DNA of 64,000 nt from Pseudoalteromonas undina (lineage in GTDB: Bacteria; Pseudomonadota; Gammaproteobacteria; Enterobacterales; Alteromonadaceae), in assembly GCF_000238275.3 (NCBI RefSeq), contig NZ_AHCF03000002.1, positions 124,001 through 188,000 of the forward strand, in the 5' to 3' direction. Below, piece after piece: positions 43,098 through 53,875 of this stretch (position 1 is its first letter; every line of letters starts with the position of its first letter). Under the pieces are notes generated by a model. That model did not search any database. It was not told the origin of the DNA and saw only the letters and a list, made by a program, of their open reading frames with translations. The position numbers and the translations under genes were made by a program.

Positions 43098-45170
43098 ATG
43101 AAAAAAATAACAATGACTGCCGCCAGTATTGCATTGGCGTTAGGTTTGGTTGGCTGCGGCGAAAAGCCACAACAAATGAAAGCAGAATCAACCACAGTAA
43201 CTGCACCGGTGGCGGCTCCTGGTGCGCTAGGTGTTGATTTACAAAATATGGATAAAAGTGTTCGTGCACAGGATGATTTTTATTACCATGTTAATGGTCA
43301 ATGGTTAGCAAAAACTGAGATTCCAGGTGACAAGTCTAACTATGGGTCGTTCTCACAGTTATATGATGAATCGCAAAAAGCAATGAAAACAGTGCTTGAA
43401 AACGCCAGTGCTAATAGTAGTGCAAAACCAGGTTCAGATGAATATAAGATTGGTGCATTTTATTCTAGCTATATGGCTGAAAATGCTCGTGAAGAGTTAG
43501 GTATTTTGCCACTTGAGCCAGCTATTAAAAGCATTGATACAGTGAAAGATAAAGCCGCGTTGGTCACACTGATGGCACAGCTACAAGTTAAAGGTGGCGA
43601 TCTTCCTTTTGGCTGGTATGTTAATAATGACGCTAAAAACTCAAGTGAAAATGCGCTTTATGCCTATCAAGCGGGACTTGGTTTACCTGACCGCGACTAC
43701 TATTTAAAAGATGATGAAAAATTCACAAAAATTCGCGCGGCTTATCAAACGTATATCACCGATATTTTAGCTAAAGCTGGCGTTAATAATGCCGCTGATG
43801 CAGCCAAAGCGATATTAGCACTTGAAACGACACTTGCTGATGCACAGTGGAGCCGAGTGCAAAGCCGTGATGCAACTAAGTCATACAATAAAATGACGGT
43901 AGCTGAAGCTAACTCGCTAATGGGTGAGTTTGATTTAAATGCCTATTTCGAAGCAGTTGGCGTTGATGCTCAAGAGTTAATTGTGCGCCAACCAAGTTAC
44001 TTTGAAAAATTTGCAGAGATTTTCAACAATACTGACTTAGCTGTTTGGCAAAACTATTTAAAATTCCATTTTGTTAGTAATTACGCGCAGCTACTTAATA
44101 AAGATTTAGTGGATTTGAAGTTTAATTTTTACAGCACCACGTTGCGTGGTGTTGAAGAGCAAGCACCACTTTGGAAGCAAGCCGTTGATGCATCAAACAG
44201 TGTGCTGGGTGAAATTTTAGGTAAAGTCTACGTTAAAGAAAACTTCCCGCCAGAAGCAAAAGCACGTATGGAAGAGTTAGTTGATAATGTGATTAAAGGC
44301 TATTCAGTGGCAATTGAAAACCTTGAGTGGATGAGCCCTGAAACAAAAGTGGCGGCGCAAGAAAAACTCAATAAGTTTACCCCTAAAATTGGTTACCCAG
44401 ATAAATGGAAAGATTACTCAGATTTAGCGATTAACCCTGATGAACTGGTAGGTAACTATATTCGCTACAGTGAATGGGCTTATGCAGATATGATTGCTAA
44501 ATTAGGTAAGCCAGTTGATCGATCTGAGTGGCATATGACGCCACAAACAGTGAATGCTTACTACAATCCAGTGAATAACGAAATAGTATTCCCTGCGGCG
44601 ATTCTGCAGCCTCCTTTCTTTAATTTAGAAGCGGATGATGCTGTTAACTATGGTGCTATTGGTGCGGTTATTGGCCATGAGTTAGGCCATGGCTTTGACG
44701 ACCAAGGGGCAAAATACGACGGTGATGGCAATTTACGTAATTGGTGGAGCGAGTCAGACCTTAAGCAGTTTGAACAGCGAAGTGCTGCCCTAGTTGCACA
44801 GTATAATCAATATAAACCGTTTGAAGATGCCAGCGTTAATGGTGAGCTGACACTGGGTGAAAACATTGGTGATTTAGGCGGCTTAACCGTCGCTTATAAA
44901 GCGTATCAGCTATCGCTGGGTGATTCGAAAGCGCCCATTATTGAAGGTTATACGGGTGACCAACGCTTCTTTATGGGATGGTCGCAAATTTGGCGTCGTA
45001 AATACCGTGATGAGGCATTACGTAATCGTTTAATGACCGATTCACATTCACCTAGTCATTATCGCGTAATTGGTATTTTGTCGAACATGCCAGAATTTTA
45101 CCAAGCGTTTGATGTTAAAGAGGGCGATAAAATGTATATCAAGCCTGAAGATCGCGTAAAAATTTGGTAA
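43098..45170 (+). CDS. M13 family zinc metallopeptidase (PepO/neprilysin-like lipoprotein)
   Basis: The 690-residue exported peptidase starts MKKITMTAASIALALGLVGC, with the lipobox LVGC at about Cys20, so it is a lipoprotein. The M13 zinc motif is H527-ELGH531 (VIGHELGHGFDDQGAKYDGDG), with the third ligand Glu in GELTLGENIGDLGGL near residue 585 and NAYYNPVNNEIVFPA upstream. The C-terminus ends EDRVKIW, the normal neprilysin-type end. It should cleave peptides on the amino side of hydrophobic residues in the periplasm or at the cell surface. It is monocistronic with a strong terminator. Marine Alteromonadales often have several M13 peptidases. Confidence 0.93.
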   Translation: MKKITMTAASIALALGLVGCGEKPQQMKAESTTVTAPVAAPGALGVDLQNMDKSVRAQDDFYYHVNGQWLAKTEIPGDKSNYGSFSQLYDESQKAMKTVLENASANSSAKPGSDEYKIGAFYSSYMAENAREELGILPLEPAIKSIDTVKDKAALVTLMAQLQVKGGDLPFGWYVNNDAKNSSENALYAYQAGLGLPDRDYYLKDDEKFTKIRAAYQTYITDILAKAGVNNAADAAKAILALETTLADAQWSRVQSRDATKSYNKMTVAEANSLMGEFDLNAYFEAVGVDAQELIVRQPSYFEKFAEIFNNTDLAVWQNYLKFHFVSNYAQLLNKDLVDLKFNFYSTTLRGVEEQAPLWKQAVDASNSVLGEILGKVYVKENFPPEAKARMEELVDNVIKGYSVAIENLEWMSPETKVAAQEKLNKFTPKIGYPDKWKDYSDLAINPDELVGNYIRYSEWAYADMIAKLGKPVDRSEWHMTPQTVNAYYNPVNNEIVFPAAILQPPFFNLEADDAVNYGAIGAVIGHELGHGFDDQGAKYDGDGNLRNWWSESDLKQFEQRSAALVAQYNQYKPFEDASVNGELTLGENIGDLGGLTVAYKAYQLSLGDSKAPIIEGYTGDQRFFMGWSQIWRRKYRDEALRNRLMTDSHSPSHYRVIGILSNMPEFYQAFDVKEGDKMYIKPEDRVKIW

Positions 45171-45195
45171 TTTGAGCTTAAACTAATCGCAAAAT

Positions 45196-45232
45196 AAAAA
45201 GCCAGTGAGCATGATGCTCACTGGCTTTTTAG
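45196..45232. terminator. Bidirectional terminator between M13 peptidase gene and mutT
   Basis: A 17-bp perfect stem (45196-45212 and 45214-45230), with core GCCAGTGAGC / GCTCACTGGC and A/T flanks, has a single-base centre. It lies between converging genes and should stop both transcripts. Confidence 0.9.
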
Positions 45233-45256
45233 TTACTTATATACTTGATGATAAAA

Positions 45257-45655
45257 CTAGCTATATTTCGTTTTTATGGCGCTGATTATCTCAACATTAG
45301 CAGCAGGAAAATCATAGTTATCAAGTTCGTCTATGCTGACCCATTCGCTTGGTTGTCCTTCTGCGCCATGAGCTTGACCATTAAAGTTACTGACCACATG
45401 CACATTAAGTCGTACGCATTTATCGCCATAGTCATGCTCTATAATGATAAGTTCGCTTGAACTATGAATAGTCAGCCCTACTTCTTCTAGCAGTTCACGT
45501 TTTAGGGCTTGAAATACACTTTCTCCAGCTTCAACTTTGCCACCAGGAAACTCCCATAACCCACCTTGATGTTGCTCATCTGCACGTTTACAAATAAACA
45601 AATTGTTATTTTTTTTAATTACACCCACAGCAACATTGATGATTACTTTAGTCAT
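45257..45655 (-). CDS. mutT: 8-oxo-dGTP diphosphatase MutT
   Basis: This Nudix hydrolase removes oxidised guanine nucleotides from the pool and prevents A:T to C:G changes. From ATG 45655 the product has 132 residues (E. coli 129). The Nudix box Gx5Ex7REUxEExGU is seen as GGKVEAGESVFQALKRELLEEVG near residues 37-59, preceded by LWEFPGG. GGGAGAGG just upstream fixes the start, and the longer frame from 45676 is rejected. It lies downstream of secA on the same strand (as in E. coli secA-mutT) but behind a terminator. Confidence 0.94.
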   Translation of the reverse strand: MTKVIINVAVGVIKKNNNLFICKRADEQHQGGLWEFPGGKVEAGESVFQALKRELLEEVGLTIHSSSELIIIEHDYGDKCVRLNVHVVSNFNGQAHGAEGQPSEWVSIDELDNYDFPAANVEIISAIKTKYS

Positions 45656-45676
45656 TACCTCTCCCTTAAATAGCAT

Positions 45677-45704
45677 AAAAAAAGCGACGCAAGCGTCGCT
45701 TTTT
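45677..45704 (-). terminator. Terminator between secA and mutT
   Basis: The stem AAAAAGCGACGC / GCGTCGCTTTTT (45679-45690 and 45693-45704) is nearly loopless, with A and T runs on both sides. It lies 22 bases beyond the secA stop. mutT therefore needs read-through or its own promoter. Confidence 0.85.
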
Positions 45705-45725
45705 ATCTAACGTAACAAAGTGGTG

Positions 45726-48434
45726 TTATTTTAATTTACCACAACATTGTTTGTATTTTTGACCTGAACCACATGGACATGGATCGTTACGGCCAACTTT
45801 TGGCTCGCTACGCGCCATAACCTGAGCGCTTTGCGGTGCTTCACCACCTACGTGTTCTGCTTCTTCATGTTGATATTCGCGAGGGGCATTTTCACTTTTA
45901 CGGTGTTGCTCTTCTACTTTTTCAACATCTTCTTCAGCGCGAACTTGCACTTTACTTAAAATACCGACCACATCGACTTTTAAGTTTTCTAGCATTTCAG
46001 AGAATAACTCAAACGACTCACGTTTGTATTCTTGCTTAGGATTCTTTTGTGCGTAACCACGTAAGTGAATACCTTGGCGTAAGTGATCCATTGCAGCAAG
46101 GTGGTCTTTCCAATGTTGGTCAAGACTTTGAAGCATAATGGCTTTTTCAAACTGACGAAGTACAGAATCGCCGACCATTTCTTCTTTTTGCTTGTAAGCT
46201 TGTTCAACCGCTTCTTCAATACGCTCACGAAGTTTTTCTTCGTACAGTTTATTGTCATCAGCTAACCACTGAGTAATTGGTAACTCAATTAGGAAATCTT
46301 GCTTTAAGCGCTCTTCAAGCCCTGGGACATCCCACATTTCAGCTAAGCTTTGTGGGGCAATGTATTGATCAATTACACCCGCGAGCACATCACCACGGAT
46401 AGCGGTAATCGTTTCTGAAATATCACCTTCTTCAAGCAATTCGTTACGTTGAGAGTAAACAACACGACGTTGATCGTTTGCTACATCATCGTACTCAAGT
46501 AGCTGTTTACGCACATCAAAGTTACGTGCTTCTACTTTACGCTGGGCGTTTTCGATTGCGCGGTTAACCCATGGGTGTTCAATGGCTTCGCCGCGTTGCA
46601 TACCTAGTTTACGCATCATGTTGGTCATGCGCTCACCGGCAAAAATACGCATTAACGCATCATCCATCGATAGGTAGAAACGGCTTGAACCGGCATCACC
46701 TTGACGGCCAGAACGACCACGTAATTGGTTATCAATACGACGTGATTCATGACGCTCTGTACCAATAATGTGTAAACCGCCGGCATCAATTACTGCGTCA
46801 TGGCGAATCTTCCATGCGGCTTTAATTTCGGCAATTTGTTCGTCAGTTGGGTTTTCAAGTTTTTCAACTTCACTATTCCAATTACCACCAAGTACAATAT
46901 CGGTACCACGACCGGCCATGTTGGTGGCAATGGTGACTGTGCCTGGTAAGCCCGCATCAGAAACAATGTCTGCTTCTTGTGCGTGGAATTTAGCATTAAG
47001 TACATTGTGCTTAATTTTTTCTTTGCGTAAAAACTGCGACAAGTACTCAGAGCTTTCAATTGAGATAGTACCTACAAGTACTGGCTGACCACGTTCTTGA
47101 CAGTCTTTAATGTCTGCTAAAATGGCTTCGTACTTTTCTTCTTGCGTTAGGTACACCAAATCTGCGCGATCATCACGGATCATTGGCTTATTGGTTGGCA
47201 TAACAACTGTGTCTAAACCGTAGATAGACTGAAACTCAAACGCTTCTGTATCGGCTGTGCCAGTCATACCTGCTAGCGTTTCGTACAAGCGGAAGTAATT
47301 TTGGAACGTAATAGAAGCTAACGTTTGGTTCTCGTTTTGAATTTTCACACCTTCTTTTGCTTCTACAGCTTGGTGTAAACCTTCTGACCAACGGCGTCCT
47401 TCCATAGAGCGACCTGTGTGCTCATCAATAATGATAACTTCGTTTTCTTTAATAACGTAGTCAACATCTTTTTGGTAAAGCTTGTGCGCACGAAGAGCTG
47501 CATAAACGTGACTGAGTAGCGTGATGCTCGCTGCTGAGTACAGTGAATCACCTTCTTCAATTAAGCCGCGCTCTGTAAGTAGCTCTTCAACTTTTATTTG
47601 CCCACGCTCAGTTAGGTGAACTTGCTTAGATTTTTCATCGATAGTGAAATCGCCATCACCTTCAATCCCTTCCTCATCTTCTTTTTCTTGTAGTTCAAGT
47701 AAAGGAACAATGGTATTTATTTCAGTGTAAAGCTCTGAGCTGTCTTCAGCTGGGCCTGAAATAATAAGCGGCGTTCGCGCTTCATCAATTAGGATTGAAT
47801 CCACTTCATCCACTACGGCATAAAATAATGGGCGTTGAACGCGCTCATCAATGCTAAATGCCATGTTGTCACGTAGGTAGTCAAAACCAAACTCGTTATT
47901 GGTACCGTAAGTGATGTCAGCTGCATAAGCTTGTTTTTTCTGTTGTGGCATCATGCCCGGAACATTACAACCAACGGTTAAGCCTAAAAACTCAAATAGT
48001 GGACGGTTGGTTTCAGCATCACGCTTAGCCAAGTAGTCATTTACGGTAATGACATGAACGCCTTTACCTGTTAAGCCATTTAAATATGCTGGAAGTGTCG
48101 CGGTTAGGGTTTTACCTTCACCAGTACGCATTTCTGCAATACGGCCTTGTTGTAAAACCATACCACCTAATAATTGCACGTCGAAGTGACGCATACCGTT
48201 TACACGCTTTGACGCCTCACGTACCACAGCAAATGCTTCTGGTAGAATATCGCTTAGGCTTTGTCCGTTATCGTAACGTTCTCTAAACTCAGCTGTTTTA
48301 GCTTTTAAATCTTCATCTGAAAGCGCTTCTAGTTGCGTTTCAAGTGCATTGATCAGTGCGACCGTCTTTCTTAGGTTTTTAATAGTGCGGTCATTGCGAC
48401 TACCAAAAATCTTGGTAAATAAATTAGATATCAT
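45726..48434 (-). CDS. secA: Preprotein translocase ATPase SecA
   Basis: This motor ATPase pushes unfolded preproteins through SecYEG. The 902 residues match E. coli SecA (901). Walker A is in [16 protein letters not shown] near residues 102-117, the DEAD-box-like [17 protein letters not shown] near 207-223, and motif [14 protein letters not shown] near 505-518. The C-terminal zinc-binding SecB/phospholipid tail is [14 protein letters not shown]. The ribosome site is weak (ACGG). No secM-like stalling frame lies upstream. A small hairpin TAGCCG / CGGCTA (48463-48479) sits in the leader. Confidence 0.96.
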   Translation of the reverse strand: MISNLFTKIFGSRNDRTIKNLRKTVALINALETQLEALSDEDLKAKTAEFRERYDNGQSLSDILPEAFAVVREASKRVNGMRHFDVQLLGGMVLQQGRIAEMRTGEGKTLTATLPAYLNGLTGKGVHVITVNDYLAKRDAETNRPLFEFLGLTVGCNVPGMMPQQKKQAYAADITYGTNNEFGFDYLRDNMAFSIDERVQRPLFYAVVDEVDSILIDEARTPLIISGPAEDSSELYTEINTIVPLLELQEKEDEEGIEGDGDFTIDEKSKQVHLTERGQIKVEELLTERGLIEEGDSLYSAASITLLSHVYAALRAHKLYQKDVDYVIKENEVIIIDEHTGRSMEGRRWSEGLHQAVEAKEGVKIQNENQTLASITFQNYFRLYETLAGMTGTADTEAFEFQSIYGLDTVVMPTNKPMIRDDRADLVYLTQEEKYEAILADIKDCQERGQPVLVGTISIESSEYLSQFLRKEKIKHNVLNAKFHAQEADIVSDAGLPGTVTIATNMAGRGTDIVLGGNWNSEVEKLENPTDEQIAEIKAAWKIRHDAVIDAGGLHIIGTERHESRRIDNQLRGRSGRQGDAGSSRFYLSMDDALMRIFAGERMTNMMRKLGMQRGEAIEHPWVNRAIENAQRKVEARNFDVRKQLLEYDDVANDQRRVVYSQRNELLEEGDISETITAIRGDVLAGVIDQYIAPQSLAEMWDVPGLEERLKQDFLIELPITQWLADDNKLYEEKLRERIEEAVEQAYKQKEEMVGDSVLRQFEKAIMLQSLDQHWKDHLAAMDHLRQGIHLRGYAQKNPKQEYKRESFELFSEMLENLKVDVVGILSKVQVRAEEDVEKVEEQHRKSENAPREYQHEEAEHVGGEAPQSAQVMARSEPKVGRNDPCPCGSGQKYKQCCGKLK

Positions 48435-49042
48435 GATAAAACCGTTACAATGTGTTTTTTTGCTAGCCGTGCATCGGCTAACCCATTTTTTACAATTGAT
48501 AATTAATGTATTCTTTGAATTAACCTTTAGGACACATTAATTAGCAATTTTGTATTAAGCTGCTTAAAAAGCACTGTTTATTACCTGCGCTACTATACCA
48601 GACTCTGCTAAACATCAAACTACCTCAATAAAAAGATCTTCATTTAAAACAGAAAAATGAGATCTCGCTCATAAAAATAGCATTATGTAGCTAAAGTTGA
48701 TTAGAAATGCCTTAAAGATATGGTGTTGAATAAATTAAAAACAAGAGCAAAGCGCTTAAATTTCACCCTTAAATGCCTTGTTTGTCGCTATCGTTTTTTA
48801 ATCCTTAAATTGAGCAATAATTTTATTAATTACTCTCGGTAGGTCACTTAAGTTATGCGGTTTATCGGCAGATGTGTATGCACGGAAGCTTTATCATTAA
48901 AGAGGTTATTAATCGTAAAAAAGGTGTATGTTAATATCTTCTGTAACCAGCGTTTGCTAATATTATTTTTAGTAGCATAGAGTTAGTCATCTTTTTTATT
49001 GCTACATAACACGTTGTTTGAGTTTAATAAAAGGGTAATAAA
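48435..49042. other. secA upstream region, no gene found
   Basis: These 608 bases between the divergent secA and the SDR-like gene contain no convincing frame on either strand. They hold the hairpin TAGCCG / CGGCTA (48463-48479) close to the secA start. An imperfect inverted repeat, GATCTTCATTT facing AAATGAGATC (48635-48645 and 48655-48664), lies in the middle. AT-rich promoter-like sequence is on both flanks. No secM or lpxC is present. Confidence 0.5.
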
Positions 49043-49813
49043 GTGCAAACCAACAAAGATAACTTAGTAGTCCTTGGTGCTGGTTGGCTTGGCCAAGCCT
49101 TATGTATTGATGCACAAAAACAAGGTTGGCAAGTGCAAGGAACTCATCGTAGTGACACCCATCAATTTGATTTTGAGCGTCAGTTTGTTTTACAAAACGG
49201 CGAGCTGCAGCACCAAGTGGATTTACAAAACGCGTACTGGGTGTGTGCTATACCTCCGCGCAGTCGTGACAGCGAAAGTGATTATTCGCAAGTGCTGGAG
49301 CATGGGTTAAAGCTGGCAACTGAACTTAATTGCAAAGGTTTTTTATTGTGCTCATCGACTGGGGTGTATGATCAAGAGCCTGGAGTTTATAGTGAAAGTA
49401 GCGATATATCTGGCACTAACGAGCGACAAATAAAGCTTTATGATGCTGAAGAGCAAGTACTTGAGCAGCAAGGTAAAGTTCTAAGATTAGCCGGATTGTT
49501 GGGGCCAAACAGAGAGCCGGGTCGTTTTGTGGCAGGTAAAGAGCTCAACACCTCTAGTCAGCAAGTGGTGAACATGGTGCATCAACAAGATGTGATCAAT
49601 GCCATTTATGCGGTACTTAACAATTGGTCACAAGGGCAAAGCATTTATAATGTAGTTAACCCTGCGCACCCGAGCAAAGCAGATTATTATGCACAAAAGT
49701 GTGAGCTGTATGGCACACAAATGCCAAGCTTTAGTAGTGATGAAGTCGCTGAGCGCAAAGTTATTGGCTCAGCGATAGAAGCGCTGGGTTTTAGTTATCA
49801 GTATGGTATTTAA
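49043..49813 (+). CDS. NAD(P)-dependent epimerase-like protein (YeeZ type)
   Basis: The 256-residue cytosolic Rossmann protein of the extended SDR group has the cofactor loop [18 protein letters not shown] near residues 8-25. A conserved [18 protein letters not shown] near 100-118 carries the Ser/Thr-Tyr typical of epimerase-like proteins, and [20 protein letters not shown] follows near 147-166. E. coli YeeZ is alike, but its substrate is unknown. The start is GTG 49043 with AAGGG upstream. It ends with a 4-base overlap against the end of hutH on the other strand. Confidence 0.8.
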   Translation: MQTNKDNLVVLGAGWLGQALCIDAQKQGWQVQGTHRSDTHQFDFERQFVLQNGELQHQVDLQNAYWVCAIPPRSRDSESDYSQVLEHGLKLATELNCKGFLLCSSTGVYDQEPGVYSESSDISGTNERQIKLYDAEEQVLEQQGKVLRLAGLLGPNREPGRFVAGKELNTSSQQVVNMVHQQDVINAIYAVLNNWSQGQSIYNVVNPAHPSKADYYAQKCELYGTQMPSFSSDEVAERKVIGSAIEALGFSYQYGI

Positions 49814-51342
49814 CAAGAAGGTAAGGGCGAATTTTTTATAAAGTCGCACAACTTACCTTCACTTAGTAGTCTGTTGGCCGCTTCAATATCGGGGGCAAAG
49901 TAGCGGTCTTTGTCGTAATAGCTAACATGTTGGCGTAGCAGCGCCTTAGCATGCTCCACCTGTTCACACGCATGTAGCGGCTTTCTAAACTCTAGCCCTT
50001 GAGAAGCACTTAGCCACTCAACGGCTAACACGCCTTGCGTATTATTAGCCATATCAACTAAGCGCCTAGCAGCAAAAGTTGCCATAGAGACATGGTCTTC
50101 TTGATTAGCTGAGGTCGGTAAGCTGTCTACCGAAGCTGGGTGTGCTAGTGACTTGTTCTCAGAGGCGAGCGCAGCTGCGGTTACTTGAGCTATCATAAAC
50201 CCTGAATTTACCCCACCGTTTTCAACTAAAAATGGCGGCAATTTTGATAAATTAGAGTCAATCAGTAGGGCAATACGTCGCTCAGCTAAGGCGCCAATTT
50301 CGGCAATGGCAATTGCAAGGTTATCAGCGGCCATAGCAACGGGCTCAGCATGAAAGTTTCCACCTGAAATAATATCCCCCACATCGGCAAAAACGAGTGG
50401 GTTATCGGTTACCCCGTTTGATTCACACAGTAATACTTCGGCGGCTTGGCGTATTTGGGTTAAACACGCACCAAGTACTTGCGGTTGGCAGCGCAGGCAA
50501 TAAGGGTCTTGTACTTTTTCACAATTAATATGTGAGTCACTAATTTGTGAGTGGGTGCTTAATAGCTCTCTAAATACGTGCGCGGTATCAATTTGCCCTT
50601 TTTGACCACGAACCTCATGAATACGAGCATCAAACGGTGCGCGACTGCCCATGGCGGCCTCAATACTTATAGAGCCAATAACACAGCTTTGTGCGTACAA
50701 ATCTTCTGCTCTAAATAAGCCCTGCAGTGCGAATGCAGTAGAGGCCTGTGTGCCATTTAATAGTGCTAAGCCTTCTTTAGCAGCTAATGTCAGTGGCTCT
50801 AGCCCTGCAATTTTTAACCCCTGTTCTGCGCTTATTAGCTCTCCTTGATAGCGCATTTTCCCTTCACCTAATAAAGGCAGGCACATATGAGCAAGGGGGG
50901 CTAAATCGCCCGATGCGCCCACTGAGCCTTTTTTAGGCACGCATGGGTAGACTTCATTTTTAAGTAGCTGTATAAAAAACTCAATGACTGCTAGACGAAT
51001 ACCAGAATAACCCCGTGATAAAGAATTTACTTTTAGGGTGATCATTAATCTGACCGTGCTGTCATCCATTAATTCGCCAATGCCCGCAGCGTGTGAAAGC
51101 ACAATACTGCGTTGTAATAGTTCTAGCTCATCATTCGCTATTTTTGTATTGGCTAATAAACCAAAGCCGGTATTAATACCATATACAGTACGCTGCTCGT
51201 TTATTACGTCTTGAACGGTCTGGGCACTGGCTGCTATTTGTGTAGCGGCCTCAGTTGCCAAAGTTAAATCTACGGCCGATTGATTAATTTTTCTTAAGGT
51301 ATGTAATTCAAGCTGACCCGGTGTAAGTGTGTATGAAATCAT
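49810..51342 (-). CDS. hutH: Histidine ammonia-lyase
   Basis: This enzyme deaminates histidine to urocanate, the first step of histidine use as carbon and nitrogen source. The 510 residues are normal for HutH (about 510). The self-made MIO cofactor comes from A-S-G in [14 protein letters not shown] near residues 142-155. The catalytic Tyr lies in [10 protein letters not shown] near 54-63, and QEDHVSM is present near 412. Its ATG overlaps the hutU stop by four bases, so hutU-hutH are coupled. It belongs to the hutC-hutU-hutH run on the minus strand. Confidence 0.96.
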   Translation of the reverse strand: MISYTLTPGQLELHTLRKINQSAVDLTLATEAATQIAASAQTVQDVINEQRTVYGINTGFGLLANTKIANDELELLQRSIVLSHAAGIGELMDDSTVRLMITLKVNSLSRGYSGIRLAVIEFFIQLLKNEVYPCVPKKGSVGASGDLAPLAHMCLPLLGEGKMRYQGELISAEQGLKIAGLEPLTLAAKEGLALLNGTQASTAFALQGLFRAEDLYAQSCVIGSISIEAAMGSRAPFDARIHEVRGQKGQIDTAHVFRELLSTHSQISDSHINCEKVQDPYCLRCQPQVLGACLTQIRQAAEVLLCESNGVTDNPLVFADVGDIISGGNFHAEPVAMAADNLAIAIAEIGALAERRIALLIDSNLSKLPPFLVENGGVNSGFMIAQVTAAALASENKSLAHPASVDSLPTSANQEDHVSMATFAARRLVDMANNTQGVLAVEWLSASQGLEFRKPLHACEQVEHAKALLRQHVSYYDKDRYFAPDIEAANRLLSEGKLCDFIKNSPLPSC

Positions 51343-53018
51343 GACTTATCCTTGTTAAGCATAGGTAGGTCTAGGTTTTGTTGTTGTGCACAATTTTTTG
51401 CAATGTCATAACCGGCATCGGCATGGCGCATCACACCGGTAGCAGGATCATTCCAAAGCACTCTTGCAAGGCGTTGCTCTGCTTCATCGGTACCATCGGC
51501 AACAATAACCACACCTGAATGCTGGCTAAAGCCCATACCTACACCACCGCCATGATGAAGCGATACCCAAGTAGCACCGCCTGCGGTATTGAGCAGGGCA
51601 TTTAATAAAGGCCAATCAGAGACTGCATCGGAGCCATCTTGCATGCTCTCTGTTTCACGATTAGGACTAGCTACTGAGCCTGAGTCAAGATGATCGCGGC
51701 CAATAACTACCGGTGCTTTAAGCTCACCGTTTTTAACCATTTCATTAAAGGCAACCGCTAGACGCGCTCGGTCTTTTAAGCCAACCCAACAAATACGTGC
51801 AGGCAATCCTTGAAATTGAATTCGCTCATGCGCCATATCAAGCCAGTTATGCAAATGCTTATCATCAGGAATTAGTTCTTTTACTTTTGCGTCTGTTTTG
51901 TAAATATCTTCGGGATCGCCTGAGAGTGCTACCCATCTAAATGGGCCAATGCCTTCACAAAATAATGGACGAATATAAGCAGGTACAAACCCAGGGAAAT
52001 CAAATGCATTTGCTACGCCTTCTTCGAGCGCCATTTGACGAATATTGTTGCCATAGTCGGTAGTTGCTGCGCCTGCATCTTGTAGTGCCAACATCGCTGT
52101 TACTTGAACTGCCATTGATTGTTTGGCTGCTTTCACCACTGCTTGTGGATTATCGATTCGCATTTTTGCTGCATGCTCCATACTCCAACCTTGTGGTAGG
52201 TAGCCGTTAAGCGGATCATGGGCTGAGGTTTGATCGGTGACTATATCGGGAGTAATACCACTTTTTACTAAGGTACTAAAAACATCAGCCGCGTTACCAA
52301 GTAAACCCACAGAAAGCGCTTCACCTTTGACACAGGCATCGGTTATTAATTTTAATGCATGCTCAAGATCTGTGGCTTTTACGTCGACGTACCCTGTTTT
52401 TATTCGAAAATCGATACGGCTTTCATCACATTCCACCACTAAGGCACTAAAGCCTGCCATGGTTGCAGCTAATGGTTGTGCACCGCCCATTCCTCCCAGG
52501 CCACCTGTTAACACCCACTTACCTTTGGCATCGCCTGAAAAGTGTTGTTTTGCCATAGCTACAAAGGTTTCGTAAGTGCCTTGCACTATGCCTTGAGAGC
52601 CAATATAAATCCAAGAGCCAGCGGTCATTTGGCCGTACATCATCAAGCCTTTTTTATCTAACTCGTTAAAATGTTCCCAGTTAGCCCAATGCGGAACAAG
52701 GTTAGAATTTGCAATTAGTACCCGCGGTGCGTTGCTATGAGTTTTAAATACCCCCACCGGTTTACCTGATTGCACTAATAGGGTTTCGTCATCGTCAAGG
52801 CGCTCAAGCGTCTCAATTATTTTGTCGTAGCTTGGCCAGTCACGGGCAGCACGGCCAATCCCGCCATACACCACCAAAGCTTGAGGGTGCTCGGCAACAT
52901 CAGGGTCTAAATTATTCATTAGCATGCGTTTAGCTGCTTCGGTTTGCCAGCTTTTTGTAGATATTTGATTACCATGCTGTGCGCGAATTGTGCGTTGTGT
53001 GTCCAGTCGATGATCCAT
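51339..53018 (-). CDS. hutU: Urocanate hydratase
   Basis: Urocanase uses tightly bound NAD to hydrate urocanate to imidazolone propionate, step two of histidine breakdown. The 559 residues match the family (about 557). Typical segments are [56 protein letters not shown] (NAD-binding) and [10 protein letters not shown]. It begins 18 bases after hutC and overlaps hutH by four bases. It is expected to be repressed by HutC with the rest of the operon. Confidence 0.96.
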   Translation of the reverse strand: MDHRLDTQRTIRAQHGNQISTKSWQTEAAKRMLMNNLDPDVAEHPQALVVYGGIGRAARDWPSYDKIIETLERLDDDETLLVQSGKPVGVFKTHSNAPRVLIANSNLVPHWANWEHFNELDKKGLMMYGQMTAGSWIYIGSQGIVQGTYETFVAMAKQHFSGDAKGKWVLTGGLGGMGGAQPLAATMAGFSALVVECDESRIDFRIKTGYVDVKATDLEHALKLITDACVKGEALSVGLLGNAADVFSTLVKSGITPDIVTDQTSAHDPLNGYLPQGWSMEHAAKMRIDNPQAVVKAAKQSMAVQVTAMLALQDAGAATTDYGNNIRQMALEEGVANAFDFPGFVPAYIRPLFCEGIGPFRWVALSGDPEDIYKTDAKVKELIPDDKHLHNWLDMAHERIQFQGLPARICWVGLKDRARLAVAFNEMVKNGELKAPVVIGRDHLDSGSVASPNRETESMQDGSDAVSDWPLLNALLNTAGGATWVSLHHGGGVGMGFSQHSGVVIVADGTDEAEQRLARVLWNDPATGVMRHADAGYDIAKNCAQQQNLDLPMLNKDKS

Positions 53019-53036
53019 TGTTCACTCCTGTTAAAT

Positions 53037-53765
53037 TTAAGTGTTATGCGCTTTATTATTATTTTTAAATGTTAATTGTCCGCCCAAGCGATACTTACTG
53101 CCCGGCGATATAAGCCGTGCAAAACTAACAATTCCGTTTACCGACCATGTGCGGCGTATTACTTGTAAACAGGGCTCTTCATTATATAAATTAAGCCATT
53201 GGCACATTTCACTGTTTGGCGTAATAGCCTCTACCGTATGCCTCGCTTGCGTTAAAGGGGCAACTGTTGAGAGATATTCGTGCGGGGTAAGTGCGGTAAA
53301 ATCTTGTTGTAAATAATCTTTTGCAAGGGGTGGATTTACAAAGCGCTCCTCTACTTGCAAGGGACTGTCGTTTTCATTATGAATAATGACACTGCGATAC
53401 ACCACGCTATCTACCTCTACACCCAAAGCAATTGCAATTGGCGCGACGGCATTAATCGATTCTAATACTTGCACTGTGCAGCTGTAGTTTCCGTTTCGCT
53501 CTTTTACTTCATTGGCGATGTTTTTTATTTCAAGTAATGACGACTGAGACTTGAAGCTTGCTACAAACGTTCCTAGGCCTTGGCTACGGGTTAAAATGCC
53601 CGCATCAGTGAGTTCGCTAAGTGCCCGACGTGCGGTCATTCTGCTTACTGTAAATTGTTTTGCTAGTTCATTTTCTGAAGGGACACGTTGGTTTTCAAGC
53701 CAAAGCCCACTGCGTATTTTGTCCACAATAAATTGTTTTATTTGCGTAAACTTAGGTGCTGGCAT
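53037..53765 (-). CDS. hutC: Histidine utilisation repressor HutC
   Basis: This GntR-family repressor (HutC/FarR subfamily) responds to urocanate. The N-terminal winged helix-turn-helix spans about residues 5-72 (VPSENELAKQFTVSRMTARRALSEL), followed by LTRSQGLGTFVAS. The C-terminal UTRA ligand domain holds QVEERFVNP, DFTALTPHEYLSTVAPLTQ and CLQVIRRTWS, close to Pseudomonas HutC. ATG 53765 (MPAPKFTQIKQ) is preferred to 53795 because the alignment starts there, although no strong ribosome site is seen. It is divergent from hutI across the operator at 53817-53836, so it controls both directions and itself. Confidence 0.93.
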   Translation of the reverse strand: MPAPKFTQIKQFIVDKIRSGLWLENQRVPSENELAKQFTVSRMTARRALSELTDAGILTRSQGLGTFVASFKSQSSLLEIKNIANEVKERNGNYSCTVQVLESINAVAPIAIALGVEVDSVVYRSVIIHNENDSPLQVEERFVNPPLAKDYLQQDFTALTPHEYLSTVAPLTQARHTVEAITPNSEMCQWLNLYNEEPCLQVIRRTWSVNGIVSFARLISPGSKYRLGGQLTFKNNNKAHNT

Positions 53766-53816
53766 AAATATTTTTAGTATATTAAAAATAAACAATACCT
53801 AGTAAGATGGCATAAT

Positions 53817-53836
53817 CATCTTGTATATACAAGATG
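53817..53836. promoter_or_regulatory. HutC operator
   Basis: CATCTTGTATATACAAGATG is a perfect 20-bp palindrome whose core TTGTATATACAA matches the HutC motif known from gammaproteobacteria. It lies in the hutC-hutI gap, 52 bases from the hutC start and 40 bases from the hutI start, so one dimer can block both promoters. Confidence 0.85.
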
Positions 53837-53875
53837 TGTTTTTAAACTCGTTTGAACACTATCGCGGAGAGACTT

